A stretch of DNA of 64,000 nucleotides from an uncultured Bacteroidales bacterium (GTDB lineage: Bacteria > Bacteroidota > Bacteroidia > Bacteroidales > F082), in the NCBI GenBank assembly GCA_905234275.1, contig CAJOHD010000003.1, positions 138,362 to 202,361 of the forward strand. Direction: 5' to 3'. Both the position numbers and the translations under genes were made by a program. The stretch's first letter is position 1; each line of letters opens with the position of its first letter. The notes under the pieces are model-generated. The model was not told the origin of the DNA. It saw only the letters and a list, made by a program, of their open reading frames with translations, and did not search any database. Positions 34,295-41,872 of this stretch are shown here, piece by piece.

Positions 34295-34762
34295 TTATTT
34301 CGGCATATCTCCACTCCATCCATGTCCCAAATCCCAATGAGAATCGTAAACAAACTCAAAATATGGTAATGAAAACTCTTTCTCAAGCAGCTCTGTCAAT
34401 TCGTCTTGAATCGGTTCAGCCCATTTGCCAACAAGAACGATAAACTTATTAACTGACCATGCTACACGTCCACGAGGTATCTGTGTATAATCACCTCTAA
34501 ACTTTGTCTCAGAATTATTGGCTAATGCACGAAAATATTCCTTCGCCCAAACTTGACGGTGTAAGTGCGGATAATTGATAAAAGGTTTACCTTTTTCAGC
34601 CGCATCTTCAACCATCTTCGGAGTCAACTCTTTCTTACGAACACCAAAGAACGAGTGATCTACTGGATCATACCAGAAGATTCCAACACATGGCATCTGC
34701 TCGTCAAACTCACGCATGCTCGCCATCTGCGCATCATGTTCTTTTGGTGTAAGCTCGGTCAT
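34295..34762 (-). CDS. Hypothetical protein, 155 aa, between capsule and accessory block
   Basis: The product starts at the ATG at 34762 (MTELTPKEHDAQMASMREF); an upstream TTG is less likely. Recognisable features are a tryptophan- and aromatic-rich body (FWYDPVDHSFFGVRKKEL, HLHRQVWAKEYF, YDSHWDLGHGW) with no signal or membrane segment. It lies 4 nt after rmlA copy 2 on the same strand. Proteins of this type are common next to rmlA in Bacteroides-like genomes but have no established function that I can state. Confidence 0.65.
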   Translation of the reverse strand: MTELTPKEHDAQMASMREFDEQMPCVGIFWYDPVDHSFFGVRKKELTPKMVEDAAEKGKPFINYPHLHRQVWAKEYFRALANNSETKFRGDYTQIPRGRVAWSVNKFIVLVGKWAEPIQDELTELLEKEFSLPYFEFVYDSHWDLGHGWSGDMPK

Positions 34763-34766
34763 AATA

Positions 34767-35678
34767 TTATTTTGCAAATGTCTCCGAATTGATTTGCTCT
34801 TTCATCTCATCAATAACCTTCAACAAATACTGTCCGTATTGGTTTTTCAGCATCGGTTGCGCCAACTTACGCATTTTTTCTTCAGAAATCCATCCGTTGC
34901 GGTATGCAATGCCCTCGAGACAAGCTATTTTGAGACCTTGACGCTTCTCGATAACCTCAACAAATGTTGAAGCTTCAGAAAGGCTATCATGAGTTCCAGT
35001 ATCAAGCCAAGCGAAACCTCTTCCAAATACCTGTACTTTCAACTCGCCATCGTCTAAAAAACGCTGGTTAACTGTTGTAATTTCAAGTTCACCGCGAGCT
35101 GATGGCTTTATATTTTTAGCAACTTCAACAACCTTGTTTGGATAGAAATATAATCCCACAACGGCATAGTTGCTCTTTGGATTCTTTGGTTTTTCCTCAA
35201 TTGAAAGGCAGTTGCCGTTAATGTCGAATTCAGCAACGCCATATCTTTCCGGGTCTGATACCCAATAACCGAAAACAGTGGCTTTCTTATTCTGTTCAGC
35301 CTCTTTCACCGCTTCTTTGAGCATCTTAGTGAGACCACTTCCATGGAAGATATTATCGCCTAAAACCAAGCAAGCACTGTCATTTCCGATAAATTTCTCA
35401 CCTATGATAAACGCCTGCGCCAAACCATCAGGTGAAGGCTGCTCAGCATACTCAAAATGCACACCGTAGTCGCTACCATCACCTAGTAAACGCTTAAAGC
35501 CAGGAAGGTCGAAAGGTGTAGAAATAATCAGGATATCTCTAATACCAGCCAACATTAACACACTAATTGGGTAATATACCATCGGTTTGTCGTAAATCGG
35601 CAAGAGCTGCTTGCTCACCCCCTTCGTTATGGGGTAGAGGCGAGTGCCGGAGCCGCCGGCGAGAACGATACCCTTCAT
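34767..35678 (-). CDS. rmlA: Glucose-1-phosphate thymidylyltransferase, copy 2
   Basis: This 303-aa enzyme has the same signature [20 protein letters not shown] as copy 1 at 20050, with [10 protein letters not shown] (copy 1 has Y for H). The two are about nine-tenths identical by eye, so they share substrate and product (dTDP-glucose). It has no rmlB beside it. The space between the two copies (20968-34766) holds rmlB, NagB-LmbE and the whole accessory block, which suggests that recombination between rmlA copies or insertion beside one of them shaped the locus. Confidence 0.97.
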   Translation of the reverse strand: MKGIVLAGGSGTRLYPITKGVSKQLLPIYDKPMVYYPISVLMLAGIRDILIISTPFDLPGFKRLLGDGSDYGVHFEYAEQPSPDGLAQAFIIGEKFIGNDSACLVLGDNIFHGSGLTKMLKEAVKEAEQNKKATVFGYWVSDPERYGVAEFDINGNCLSIEEKPKNPKSNYAVVGLYFYPNKVVEVAKNIKPSARGELEITTVNQRFLDDGELKVQVFGRGFAWLDTGTHDSLSEASTFVEVIEKRQGLKIACLEGIAYRNGWISEEKMRKLAQPMLKNQYGQYLLKVIDEMKEQINSETFAK

Positions 35679-35680
35679 TT

Positions 35681-35710
35681 AGCTTAATAGTTTAGTAGCT
35701 TAATAGCTTA
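35681..35710. repeat. Tandem 8-mer repeat (AGCTTAAT / AGTTTAGT)
   Basis: Between the rubrerythrin gene and rmlA the bases read AGCTTAAT, AGTTTAGT, AGCTTAAT, AGCTTA: an 8-base unit repeated almost four times, 2 nt upstream of the rmlA start. It differs from the heptamer arrays in unit length. Confidence 0.75.
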
Positions 35711-35734
35711 TATGTCGAAGATTGATTCGCAATC

Positions 35735-36274
35735 TTAATAATTCTCCGCATTCAATTCAAAATAGGCCTGCGGATGGTTGCAAACAGGGCAGATTTGCGG
35801 AGCTTTCTTACCGATGACGATGTGACCGCAGTTGGAACACTTCCAGATTCTGTCGCCATCGCGCGAGAAGACTATACCTTCCTCGATGTTATTCAAAAGT
35901 TTGCGGTAACGTTCCTCATGCTCTTTCTCGATAGCTGCCACCATCTCAAACTTACGGGCGATTTCTGTGAAACCTTCCTCGCGAGCCTCTTTTGCCATGC
36001 GGGCGTACATATCGGTCCACTCGAAGTTCTCGCCTTCAGCGGCATCCTTCAAATTGGCCTCTGTACCAGGTACTTCGCCGTCATGCAAATATTTAAACCA
36101 AATCTTGGCATGCTCCTGCTCGTTGGCTGCGGTCTCCTCAAAAATCTTGGAAATCTGGACATAGCCGTCTTTCTTGGCCTTTGAGGCATAATAAGTGTAT
36201 TTGTTGCGTGCCATTGATTCGCCAGCGAAGGCTTCCATGAGATTCTTTTCTGTTTTAGTTCCTTTAAGATTCAT
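35735..36274 (-). CDS. rbr: Rubrerythrin
   Basis: The 179-aa protein starts at the ATG at 36274 ([20 protein letters not shown]). The N-terminal diiron four-helix domain has [12 protein letters not shown] and AANEQEHAK and the second iron helix [11 protein letters not shown]. The C-terminal rubredoxin-like domain has [12 protein letters not shown] and [12 protein letters not shown], both CxxC pairs. Rubrerythrins reduce peroxide in anaerobes. It is an odd neighbour for capsule genes and is probably a core gene trapped in the series. A 20-nt gap follows the UDP-sugar dehydrogenase. Confidence 0.97.
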   Translation of the reverse strand: MNLKGTKTEKNLMEAFAGESMARNKYTYYASKAKKDGYVQISKIFEETAANEQEHAKIWFKYLHDGEVPGTEANLKDAAEGENFEWTDMYARMAKEAREEGFTEIARKFEMVAAIEKEHEERYRKLLNNIEEGIVFSRDGDRIWKCSNCGHIVIGKKAPQICPVCNHPQAYFELNAENY

Positions 36275-36302
36275 AGTCTTATTGTTTTTTAATGTTAATA
36301 AT

Positions 36303-37058
36303 TTATATATGTTCTTCAACTCCTCTGAAATGAACATTCAGTTCATGTAAATGCTCTAAAAGTATTCCTAAAGGCGTACCTTCGGTCATCTTTGCAAAGG
36401 CATTCACATCCTTCGGGAAGCACTTGCCACCGTAGCCGAACTTGCCATCGGGACCGGGAACAAATGTATGAGTATCATTGATATAGCCCGAAAGAAGCAC
36501 TCCGGTGTGCACCTTGCGCCAGTCGGCACCCATCTTTTCACAGTATTCGCGACAAGCATTGAAGTAAGTAACTTTGTAGGCGCCAAACACGTTGTGCATA
36601 TATTTTGTGAGCTCGGCCTCCAATGGTGACATGATGGTGAACTTCTTGCCCACGAAAATTTTGGATAGCAAGTCGTAGGCACCTGTAAACACCATTGTCT
36701 GCTTTTCGAAATCCTCAATATATGTGCGCTCTGAGAGGAACTCAGGCATGTAGCACACCTGATGACCTGTCTCCTTGGTAAGCATTTCGCTGGAACCTGG
36801 GAGAATAGTGGTGCGGACGAACACTGGCACATCTGGAAGCTTGGTGATAAGCTCTTTCATGAGAGTGAGGTCCTGAGTGCCATCGTCTTCGGTAGGAACG
36901 TGAATCTGCACGAAGGCGATGTCGATGTTGCTCAAATCGTCGTTATATCCCTTTGGTGGGTCGCTGATGAAGAGCTTGCACTCTGGATTGTTATGCTCCA
37001 GCCAGTGCTTGAGAGCTCCGCCAACGAAGCCGCAACCGATGATACCGATGTTAATCAT
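36303..37058 (-). CDS. Short UDP-glucose/GDP-mannose dehydrogenase-like protein
   Basis: The 251-aa product has the N-terminal Rossmann domain ([16 protein letters not shown]) and the central domain with the active-site cysteine in [15 protein letters not shown], but it lacks the C-terminal substrate-binding domain of about 150 residues present in full-size family members such as the one at 37182. It may work as a compact dehydrogenase or be a truncated copy; the catalytic cysteine, PEF motif and lysine-containing segment are intact, which argues for activity. REP-like units follow within about 20 nt upstream. Confidence 0.87.
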   Translation of the reverse strand: MINIGIIGCGFVGGALKHWLEHNNPECKLFISDPPKGYNDDLSNIDIAFVQIHVPTEDDGTQDLTLMKELITKLPDVPVFVRTTILPGSSEMLTKETGHQVCYMPEFLSERTYIEDFEKQTMVFTGAYDLLSKIFVGKKFTIMSPLEAELTKYMHNVFGAYKVTYFNACREYCEKMGADWRKVHTGVLLSGYINDTHTFVPGPDGKFGYGGKCFPKDVNAFAKMTEGTPLGILLEHLHELNVHFRGVEEHI

Positions 37059-37078
37059 AATGTTTTAATCATTCAATT

Positions 37079-37180
37079 CGTCATTTCGAGCGAAGTCGAG
37101 AAATCTACACCTAACAATTGATACATATCTTTCATATATCGAAGATTTCTCCATTCCGCTTCGCTTCAGTCGAAATGACG
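37079..37180. repeat. REP-like inverted pair (102 bp)
   Basis: The left unit at 37079-37106 reads CGTCATTTCGAGCGAAGTCG then AGAAATCT. The right unit at 37143-37180 is the reverse: AGATTTCT ... CGAAATGACG. The intervening 36 bases have no gene. The right unit ends one base before the TAG stop of the dehydrogenase gene at 37182, so the repeat abuts the coding end. Confidence 0.92.
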
Positions 37181-37181
37181 A

Positions 37182-38483
37182 CTAATCGCGTTTGAAAATG
37201 TCACGAGTGTATACCTTATTTATAACGTCATCAAGACAACTATCATAACGATTTGCGATGATGGCTTGAGATTGCTCTTTGAATTTCTTTAAATCATTAA
37301 CCACTAAGCTGCCAAAGAAGGTGCTGCCGTCTTCGAGTGTAGGCTCATAAATAATCACCTGGGCACCTTTGGCCTTGATACGTTTCATCACACCTTGGAT
37401 GGCCGATTGACGGAAATTGTCGGAATTCGACTTCATCGTCAAGCGGTAAACTCCTATTGTTATTTGATGCTCCTTAGCGACATCAAAAGCACTCGATTCG
37501 GTGTAGTAACCAGCTTTTCTCAACACTTGGTCGGCGATGAAATCCTTACGGGTTCTGTTGGATTCAACGATAGCTGTCATCATATTCTGAGGCACGTCCT
37601 CATAGTTGGCGAGCAGCTGCTTGGTGTCTTTCGGGAGGCAATAACCGCCATAACCGAAAGAAGGGTTGTTATAATGAGAGCCGATGCGCGGGTCGAGACC
37701 GATACCGTCGATAATAGCCTGAGTGTCAAGACCTTTCATCTCTGCGTATGTGTCAAGTTCATTGAAGTATGAAACACGCAGAGCGAGATATGTGTTTGCA
37801 AACAGCTTCACAGCCTCGGCTTCCTTCATGCCAACAAACAAGACAGGCACGTCTTCCTTGATAGCCGCCTCCTGAAGAAGCTTGGCAAAGACATGAGCCT
37901 TCTCGGTGAGCCAGTCGATATCAGTCAAAGCCTTGATGGCCTCGTTTTCCTCCTGATACTCTTCGCCTTTCATCATCTTAGGCACGCCGACGATGATACG
38001 GCTCGGGTAGAGGTTATCGTAGAGAGCCTTCGATTCGCGAAGGAACTCAGGACTGAAAAGAAGGTTGAACTTCTTCACGCCTTTCTTCTGGTATTTTACG
38101 TAAAGACTGCGAGTATATCCCACCGGAATAGTGGATTTAATCACCATCACGGCATCAGGATTCACTTTCAAAACGGCATCGATAACGGCTTCTACAGCGC
38201 TGGTATCGAAGAAGTTCTTCTGTGAGTCATAGTTGGTCGGGGCAGCGATGACCACGAACTCGGCATCTTTGTATCCGGCTTCCTGGTCGAGGGTCGCTTT
38301 AAGGCTTAATGGCTTGTTTGCCAAGTAATCCTCGATATAATCGTCCTGAATCGGAGACTTTTTGTTATTGACAAGGTCAACGCGAGCTGGGACGACATCG
38401 ACAGCTGTGACATCGTTGTGCTGCGCCAACAGAGTAGCTATTGATAAACCTACATAACCGGTACCGGCAACTGATATTTTCAT
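37182..38483 (-). CDS. ugd: UDP-glucose 6-dehydrogenase family enzyme
   Basis: The 433-aa protein begins [20 protein letters not shown], contains [20 protein letters not shown] and the catalytic cysteine in [16 protein letters not shown], and has a full C-terminal domain. It would oxidise UDP-glucose to UDP-glucuronate (or a related UDP-sugar). It is the second gene after upxY, with the four-helix-bundle cassette between. The repeat units at 37079-37180 lie just beyond its stop. Confidence 0.95.
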   Translation of the reverse strand: MKISVAGTGYVGLSIATLLAQHNDVTAVDVVPARVDLVNNKKSPIQDDYIEDYLANKPLSLKATLDQEAGYKDAEFVVIAAPTNYDSQKNFFDTSAVEAVIDAVLKVNPDAVMVIKSTIPVGYTRSLYVKYQKKGVKKFNLLFSPEFLRESKALYDNLYPSRIIVGVPKMMKGEEYQEENEAIKALTDIDWLTEKAHVFAKLLQEAAIKEDVPVLFVGMKEAEAVKLFANTYLALRVSYFNELDTYAEMKGLDTQAIIDGIGLDPRIGSHYNNPSFGYGGYCLPKDTKQLLANYEDVPQNMMTAIVESNRTRKDFIADQVLRKAGYYTESSAFDVAKEHQITIGVYRLTMKSNSDNFRQSAIQGVMKRIKAKGAQVIIYEPTLEDGSTFFGSLVVNDLKKFKEQSQAIIANRYDSCLDDVINKVYTRDIFKRD

Positions 38484-38489
38484 TGTAAT

Positions 38490-38520
38490 GGTTATTGTTT
38501 ATTGGTTATTGGTTATTGAT
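38490..38520. repeat. Tandem 7-mer array (GGTTATT), left of second four-helix-bundle gene
   Basis: The array reads GGTTATT, GTTTATT, GGTTATT, GGTTATT and a broken unit. It lies between the ugd start (38483) and the four-helix-bundle stop, and supplies the TAA stop of that gene at 38513-38515. Confidence 0.88.
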
Positions 38521-38887
38521 TTGTTTTTTCAAGTGATTTGCGGAGACCAGATAACATTTTGGCAATGTCTGTAAATTTTGGTCTCAAAGTGTTAAACTGT
38601 TCGTCAGTCATATATCCTAAATCACAAGCAGTTTGCAATTCACAGAAAACTTCCATCAATGAACCGTATGATATTTCAATAAAATGTATTTTTTCTTTTG
38701 TTGACTGTCGACCACTACCTTCTGCCAAATTAGCAGTTATTGATACTGCTGCACGACGCACTTGATCACCTAAACCGTAAATCTCCTCCTTAGGAAAATT
38801 CCTCTGTATACGATAAACATCAGAAACTAAAGAACGAGCCTTCCCGTAAACCTCAAGATTTTCAAACGAAAACTTCCTAACCACCAT
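38513..38887 (-). CDS. Four-helix-bundle protein (23S rRNA intervening-sequence / S23 family), copy 2
   Basis: The 124-aa protein starts at the ATG at 38887 (MVVRKFSFENLEVYGKARSL); a TTG upstream is not used. Family features are QVRRAAVSITANLAEGSGRQS and HFIEISYGSLMEVFCEL. It is distant from copy 1 at 28656, so the two are not a recent duplication, yet both are set in heptamer arrays that reach into the coding ends. It lies between upxY and ugd, interrupting the usual series at the start of the capsule operon. Confidence 0.9.
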   Translation of the reverse strand: MVVRKFSFENLEVYGKARSLVSDVYRIQRNFPKEEIYGLGDQVRRAAVSITANLAEGSGRQSTKEKIHFIEISYGSLMEVFCELQTACDLGYMTDEQFNTLRPKFTDIAKMLSGLRKSLEKTNQ

Positions 38888-38897
38888 AATCCACTTC

Positions 38898-38925
38898 AAT
38901 AACCAATAACCTATAACCTATAAAC
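38898..38925. repeat. Tandem 7-mer array (AATAACC / TATAACC), right of second four-helix-bundle gene
   Basis: Four 7-mers read AATAACC, AATAACC, TATAACC, TATAAAC. They are the inverse of the GGTTATT array on the other side of the gene, so the cassette is bounded by inverted repeats. The array also forms the last codons (VYRL) and TAG stop of upxY at 38911-38913. Confidence 0.88.
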
Positions 38926-39498
38926 TTTAATCTTCTTTTCTTTTATCGGCTCTAGCTTTTCAACGTCTGCTGCATTTAATGCGACGGTTGCAACTGCGGC
39001 GATGCCTTCGATCTTGATTACCACGCGTTTCTCGTGGCGGTTTGGCATTCTCACGTAAATACCTTCAACTCCTTCGAACGGACCTGTCAGGATCCTTACC
39101 CTGTCGCCTTGGCGGAGGTCGATGTTCGGGTCGACCGGCTTGGAGCCCATGGTGCGGACCACCTTCATGAAATCCGCCATCTGCTTGTCGGGCACATATT
39201 GTGGCACGTTGGCGACGCCGCAGTCGTCCTTGCCCATCACGAAGCGCAGATAATCGATTTTATATTGTTTTATGGCAAGCAGGTTGTTGTAACTGTCGCG
39301 TATGAAGATGTAGTTGTGAATGAGCGGCTCGGTCTTCCAACCGATGGCGAGACCTTTCTCGTTGCGGATTTTCGCCCTCACCGTAGGGATATAATGCTCA
39401 ATGCCCAGCTCTTCCAGCTGTTTCGCAGCCGTCAGTTCGCGCTGATAAGTTACGCGAAACACATACCAAGCAACAACATTTTTCTCTACTTTATTCAT
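38911..39498 (-). CDS. upxY: UpxY-family transcription antiterminator (NusG-like)
   Basis: The 195-aa product has the NusG N-terminal domain with AWYVFRVTYQRELTAAKQLEELGIEHYIPTVRA and the C-terminal KOW motif in LRQGDRVRILTGPFEGVEGIY. UpxY proteins bind RNA polymerase on their own capsule operon and prevent early termination, giving specific expression of that operon. The gene is the first of the leftward locus. Its last codons are encoded by a heptamer array. A usual partner UpxZ, which represses other operons' UpxY, is not seen here. The 5-prime leader of about 150 nt contains an inverted repeat (39596-39644). Confidence 0.93.
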   Translation of the reverse strand: MNKVEKNVVAWYVFRVTYQRELTAAKQLEELGIEHYIPTVRAKIRNEKGLAIGWKTEPLIHNYIFIRDSYNNLLAIKQYKIDYLRFVMGKDDCGVANVPQYVPDKQMADFMKVVRTMGSKPVDPNIDLRQGDRVRILTGPFEGVEGIYVRMPNRHEKRVVIKIEGIAAVATVALNAADVEKLEPIKEKKIKVYRL

Positions 39499-39595
39499 TT
39501 AAACAAAGGGCACAGCTACCGTACCGGGTATATCTCGGGGACATCGAAATCGCTTAATCTATTGGATTTCAATCATTTACAAAATCATACTGGGA

Positions 39596-39644
39596 TTTTT
39601 CGCTCATTTCGACTCATCTTCTACCGCCTACAACAAGCGAAAAA
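39596..39644 (-). promoter_or_regulatory. Inverted repeat in the upxY leader
   Basis: TTTTTCGCT at 39596-39604 is complementary to AGCGAAAAA at 39636-39644, forming a 9-bp stem with a 31-nt loop in the RNA leader of the capsule operon. A leader hairpin is where UpxY-type antitermination would act, or the stem could be a decayed repeat. It lies about 100 nt upstream of the upxY start. Confidence 0.45.
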
Positions 39645-39654
39645 TAGTCAACTG

Positions 39655-39688
39655 CAAATTTAATGATTATTTAAATAGGTTCGACAAA
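39655..39688 (-). promoter_or_regulatory. Capsule operon (upxY) promoter
   Basis: On the minus strand TTTG (39685-39688) is followed after 22 nt by TAAATTTG (39655-39662), fitting the Bacteroidetes -33/-7 consensus TTTG and TAnnTTTG. The same 22-nt spacing is present upstream of tRNA-Gln and tRNA-Asn. Transcription would start near 39648, giving a leader of about 150 nt before upxY. No inverted repeat of invertible-promoter type was seen around it. Confidence 0.65.
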
Positions 39689-39694
39689 AATTAT

Positions 39695-39730
39695 AAAAAA
39701 AATGAGATATTTTTCAATATCTCATTTTTT
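39695..39730 (-). terminator. Rho-independent terminator after tRNA-Gln
   Basis: AAAAAATGAGATAT (39697-39710) pairs with ATATCTCATTTTTT (39717-39730) around a six-base loop; flanking A- and T-tracts make it a good terminator for the leftward tRNA-Gln transcript. It lies just upstream of the upxY promoter, so it also separates the two units. In the other direction it would work almost as well. Confidence 0.8.
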
Positions 39731-39738
39731 CAGTTTGT

Positions 39739-39810
39739 TGCCCAACCAGGGTTCGAACCTAGACTTTACTGATCCAGAGTCAGTCGTGTTGCCAATTACA
39801 CCATTGGGCA
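39739..39810 (-). tRNA. tRNA-Gln (anticodon CTG)
   Basis: On the minus strand the 72 bases fold into a cloverleaf: acceptor stem TGCCCAA/TTGGGCA, anticodon stem ACTGA/TCAGT around the loop CTCTGGA with anticodon CTG (reads CAG), and T-arm CTAGG-TTCGAAC-CCTGG. No CCA is encoded. Confidence 0.95.
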
Positions 39811-39820
39811 TTTCCGACCG

Positions 39821-39854
39821 CAAAATTACACATATTTTTTATTCGTGCGACAAA
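39821..39854 (-). promoter_or_regulatory. tRNA-Gln promoter
   Basis: On the minus strand TTTG (39851-39854) precedes TAATTTTG (39821-39828) by 22 nt, the same spacing as the upxY and tRNA-Asn promoters. It begins inside the last codons of the sulfatase-like gene. Transcription would start around 39814, a few bases before the tRNA. Confidence 0.65.
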
Positions 39855-41866
39855 AATTTAGTTTTTTTCTTATCTTGTTGATATTCACTGACTTGCCAAG
39901 CTGATTCGGCATATTTTTGCATCTCATTTGCCAGTTCAGGATAGTCAGAAATGTAGTTTTTCTTCTCTTTTTCCTGATATTTATACAACCCGATCTGCTC
40001 CTCGGCTGGTTTGTTGATCAAAAGCCACTCGTGATTGAGCACTCCATATTTGTCGTCACCCATGAAATATGCATACTTCCTAACCTCTCTCTGCAAATCG
40101 ATTCCGAAAGTATTATTGACATAATTCTTGCCTAAAATTCCCATCACCGTAGGGAAGATGTCCATCTGGCTGGCGATGGCTTCGTTGGCTTGCGGCTGCA
40201 GATGCTTTGGCATGTAAAAAATGAGAGGCGAGTGGAAATAGCTCAGCGGGATGGAATAGTCGGTGTCGAGAGCGGCGCCGTGATCGGCAACGAAGACGAA
40301 TAAAGTGTTGTCGAACCAAGGCTTTTCTTGCGCCATCTCGATGAAACGCTGGAGCGACCAGTCGGCATATTCCGTGATTTGGTACTTCTGCTCGGTGTTT
40401 TTCGGCTCAAAATAGTCGGGGATGTAGTACGGACCGTGGTCGGAGGCGGTCATCATAGCTGCGAAGAATGGCTTGTTGTTGCTAGCCATCTCGTCGAAAA
40501 TAGGCATGGCAAAACGGAACATATAGTCATCAGGCACACCGAGCGTCGTCTTGACCTCGCCGACAGGATAATCGGCCTGCGAGATGATACGCTCAACGCC
40601 ATTTTGGCTCAAAAAACCTGCCACATTGTCGAACTCCTTGTCGTGAGTGGTGAAATAAGCCGTCTGGTAGCCGTTTTGTTGCAAAGTGGCGGCCATGCAG
40701 TCGTATTGCAGCATAGGAATACGCTTGAGGGCATGGTTGCGGAATATCACCGGATAAGACGTGAAGGTGGTGTAGATGCCGCAATAGGTGTGAGTGCCGC
40801 TGGTGTAACAATTATTGAAACTCAGCGACTTATCCATCAAAGCATCGAGGAAAGGTGTAAGGTTGTGGGTGTTGCCACCATGAGCGGTTTTGTTGTAGCT
40901 CATGCCCTCCATGATGATGACGATGACGTTGTAAGATACACGGTCGGTTGCAGGAGATTTCTCCGCTACGCCTAACGGCTCCGGTCGAAATGACGACACT
41001 GTCCCCTCGTCATTTCGAGCGAAACGAAGTGGAGTCGAGAAATCTCTGACTCGAGCGATAGGATAATCTTTGTCAGGATTTTCAATCCCGAGATTCTGCT
41101 GCACTAAAGCGATCGCCGCCTCATCTGACATAAATCTAACTTTCTGATTATCAGGGTCTTTGCTGTCGAGCCAGCTTCTTACCAATGTGAAATTCGGGTT
41201 CAATCCGAGCTGGTTAAGCATGGCGTTATTGCAGAAATATGCGGTACCGACCATGATAGGAGATTTCTCGTTGAGTCTTCCCCTCATTCCTATAAAAACA
41301 AGTCCCCAGAGCAGCACTGTGTAAATGCCATATTGAGCATAATACACTGATTCCCAACCAGTTGAGCGCTTCATAATTCTATTTGCGAAGAACCAGAAAA
41401 TGCATCCTGAGGCGAGCACCGGCAGCATCATGAGGATGTAAGTGGGCTCCTCGAAAATCATCTTGAAGACGAAGGCGCTGTCGCCCGTTGCCATCCACTC
41501 GAAAGCGGTAATATTGAACCTATCGAAGAATTGGTCGAAGTAAGGGATATCAGCGGCACAGATGCCGAAAGTTATTGTAAAACAAACAGTTAGAACCCAA
41601 GTGTAAATCAGTTCAAATATGCGGCTTTTCTTGCCAAAGAATGAAAAAATTGTCAGTATTATCGTTGGAATCGCAATCACAAATCCAATAGTCACAATAT
41701 CGAAGCGAACACCCATGATGAAGGCTTGGATCACCTCCCAAGTGGTAGTTGAGCCTACGCGATCCAAATTCAGCAAAAGCAGTGCCACTCTGAAAGCAGT
41801 ATATATTGCTATTAGAAGCAGATATAGTTTGAGTGTTATTTTGACAAATACTGGAATACGTTTCAT
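39839..41866 (-). CDS. LTA synthase-like membrane sulfatase-fold protein with an in-frame repeat insertion
   Basis: The protein is 675 aa from the ATG at 41866 (MKRIPVFVKITLKLYLLLI); an ATG four codons earlier lies inside a REP-like unit and is probably accidental. Five membrane segments occupy residues about 10-205. A periplasmic alkaline-phosphatase/sulfatase-type domain follows (NVIVIIMEGMSYNKTA with the nucleophile threonine near 321, and FVADHGAALDT). Such enzymes transfer phosphoglycerol or phosphoethanolamine. Residues about 274-305 (RVRDFSTPLRFARNDE then FRPEPLGVAEKSPATD) are the translation of two REP-like units at 40954-41047, placed in the linker before the catalytic domain. Confidence 0.9.
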   Translation of the reverse strand: MKRIPVFVKITLKLYLLLIAIYTAFRVALLLLNLDRVGSTTTWEVIQAFIMGVRFDIVTIGFVIAIPTIILTIFSFFGKKSRIFELIYTWVLTVCFTITFGICAADIPYFDQFFDRFNITAFEWMATGDSAFVFKMIFEEPTYILMMLPVLASGCIFWFFANRIMKRSTGWESVYYAQYGIYTVLLWGLVFIGMRGRLNEKSPIMVGTAYFCNNAMLNQLGLNPNFTLVRSWLDSKDPDNQKVRFMSDEAAIALVQQNLGIENPDKDYPIARVRDFSTPLRFARNDEGTVSSFRPEPLGVAEKSPATDRVSYNVIVIIMEGMSYNKTAHGGNTHNLTPFLDALMDKSLSFNNCYTSGTHTYCGIYTTFTSYPVIFRNHALKRIPMLQYDCMAATLQQNGYQTAYFTTHDKEFDNVAGFLSQNGVERIISQADYPVGEVKTTLGVPDDYMFRFAMPIFDEMASNNKPFFAAMMTASDHGPYYIPDYFEPKNTEQKYQITEYADWSLQRFIEMAQEKPWFDNTLFVFVADHGAALDTDYSIPLSYFHSPLIFYMPKHLQPQANEAIASQMDIFPTVMGILGKNYVNNTFGIDLQREVRKYAYFMGDDKYGVLNHEWLLINKPAEEQIGLYKYQEKEKKNYISDYPELANEMQKYAESAWQVSEYQQDKKKTKFLSHE
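40954..41047. repeat. REP-like pair inside a coding sequence, opposite arrangement (94 bp)
   Basis: The reverse unit comes first (GAGATTTCT...CGAAATGACGA, 40954-40996) and the forward unit second (TCGTCATTTCGAGC...GAGAAATCTC, 41007-41047), so the outer ends here are GAGATTTC/GAAATCTC rather than the GTCATTTCG ends of the intergenic pairs. The 94 bases keep the frame of the sulfatase-like gene open. Confidence 0.92.
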
Positions 41867-41872
41867 TTTATC

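Noticed and set aside
20050-35678. Composite transposon with rmlA copies as ends
   Set aside because: No transposase or terminal inverted repeats; rmlA is a metabolic gene duplicated in many such loci.
39034-39663. Rightward frame opposite upxY
   Set aside because: Overlaps the NusG-like gene and its leader; no recognisable features.
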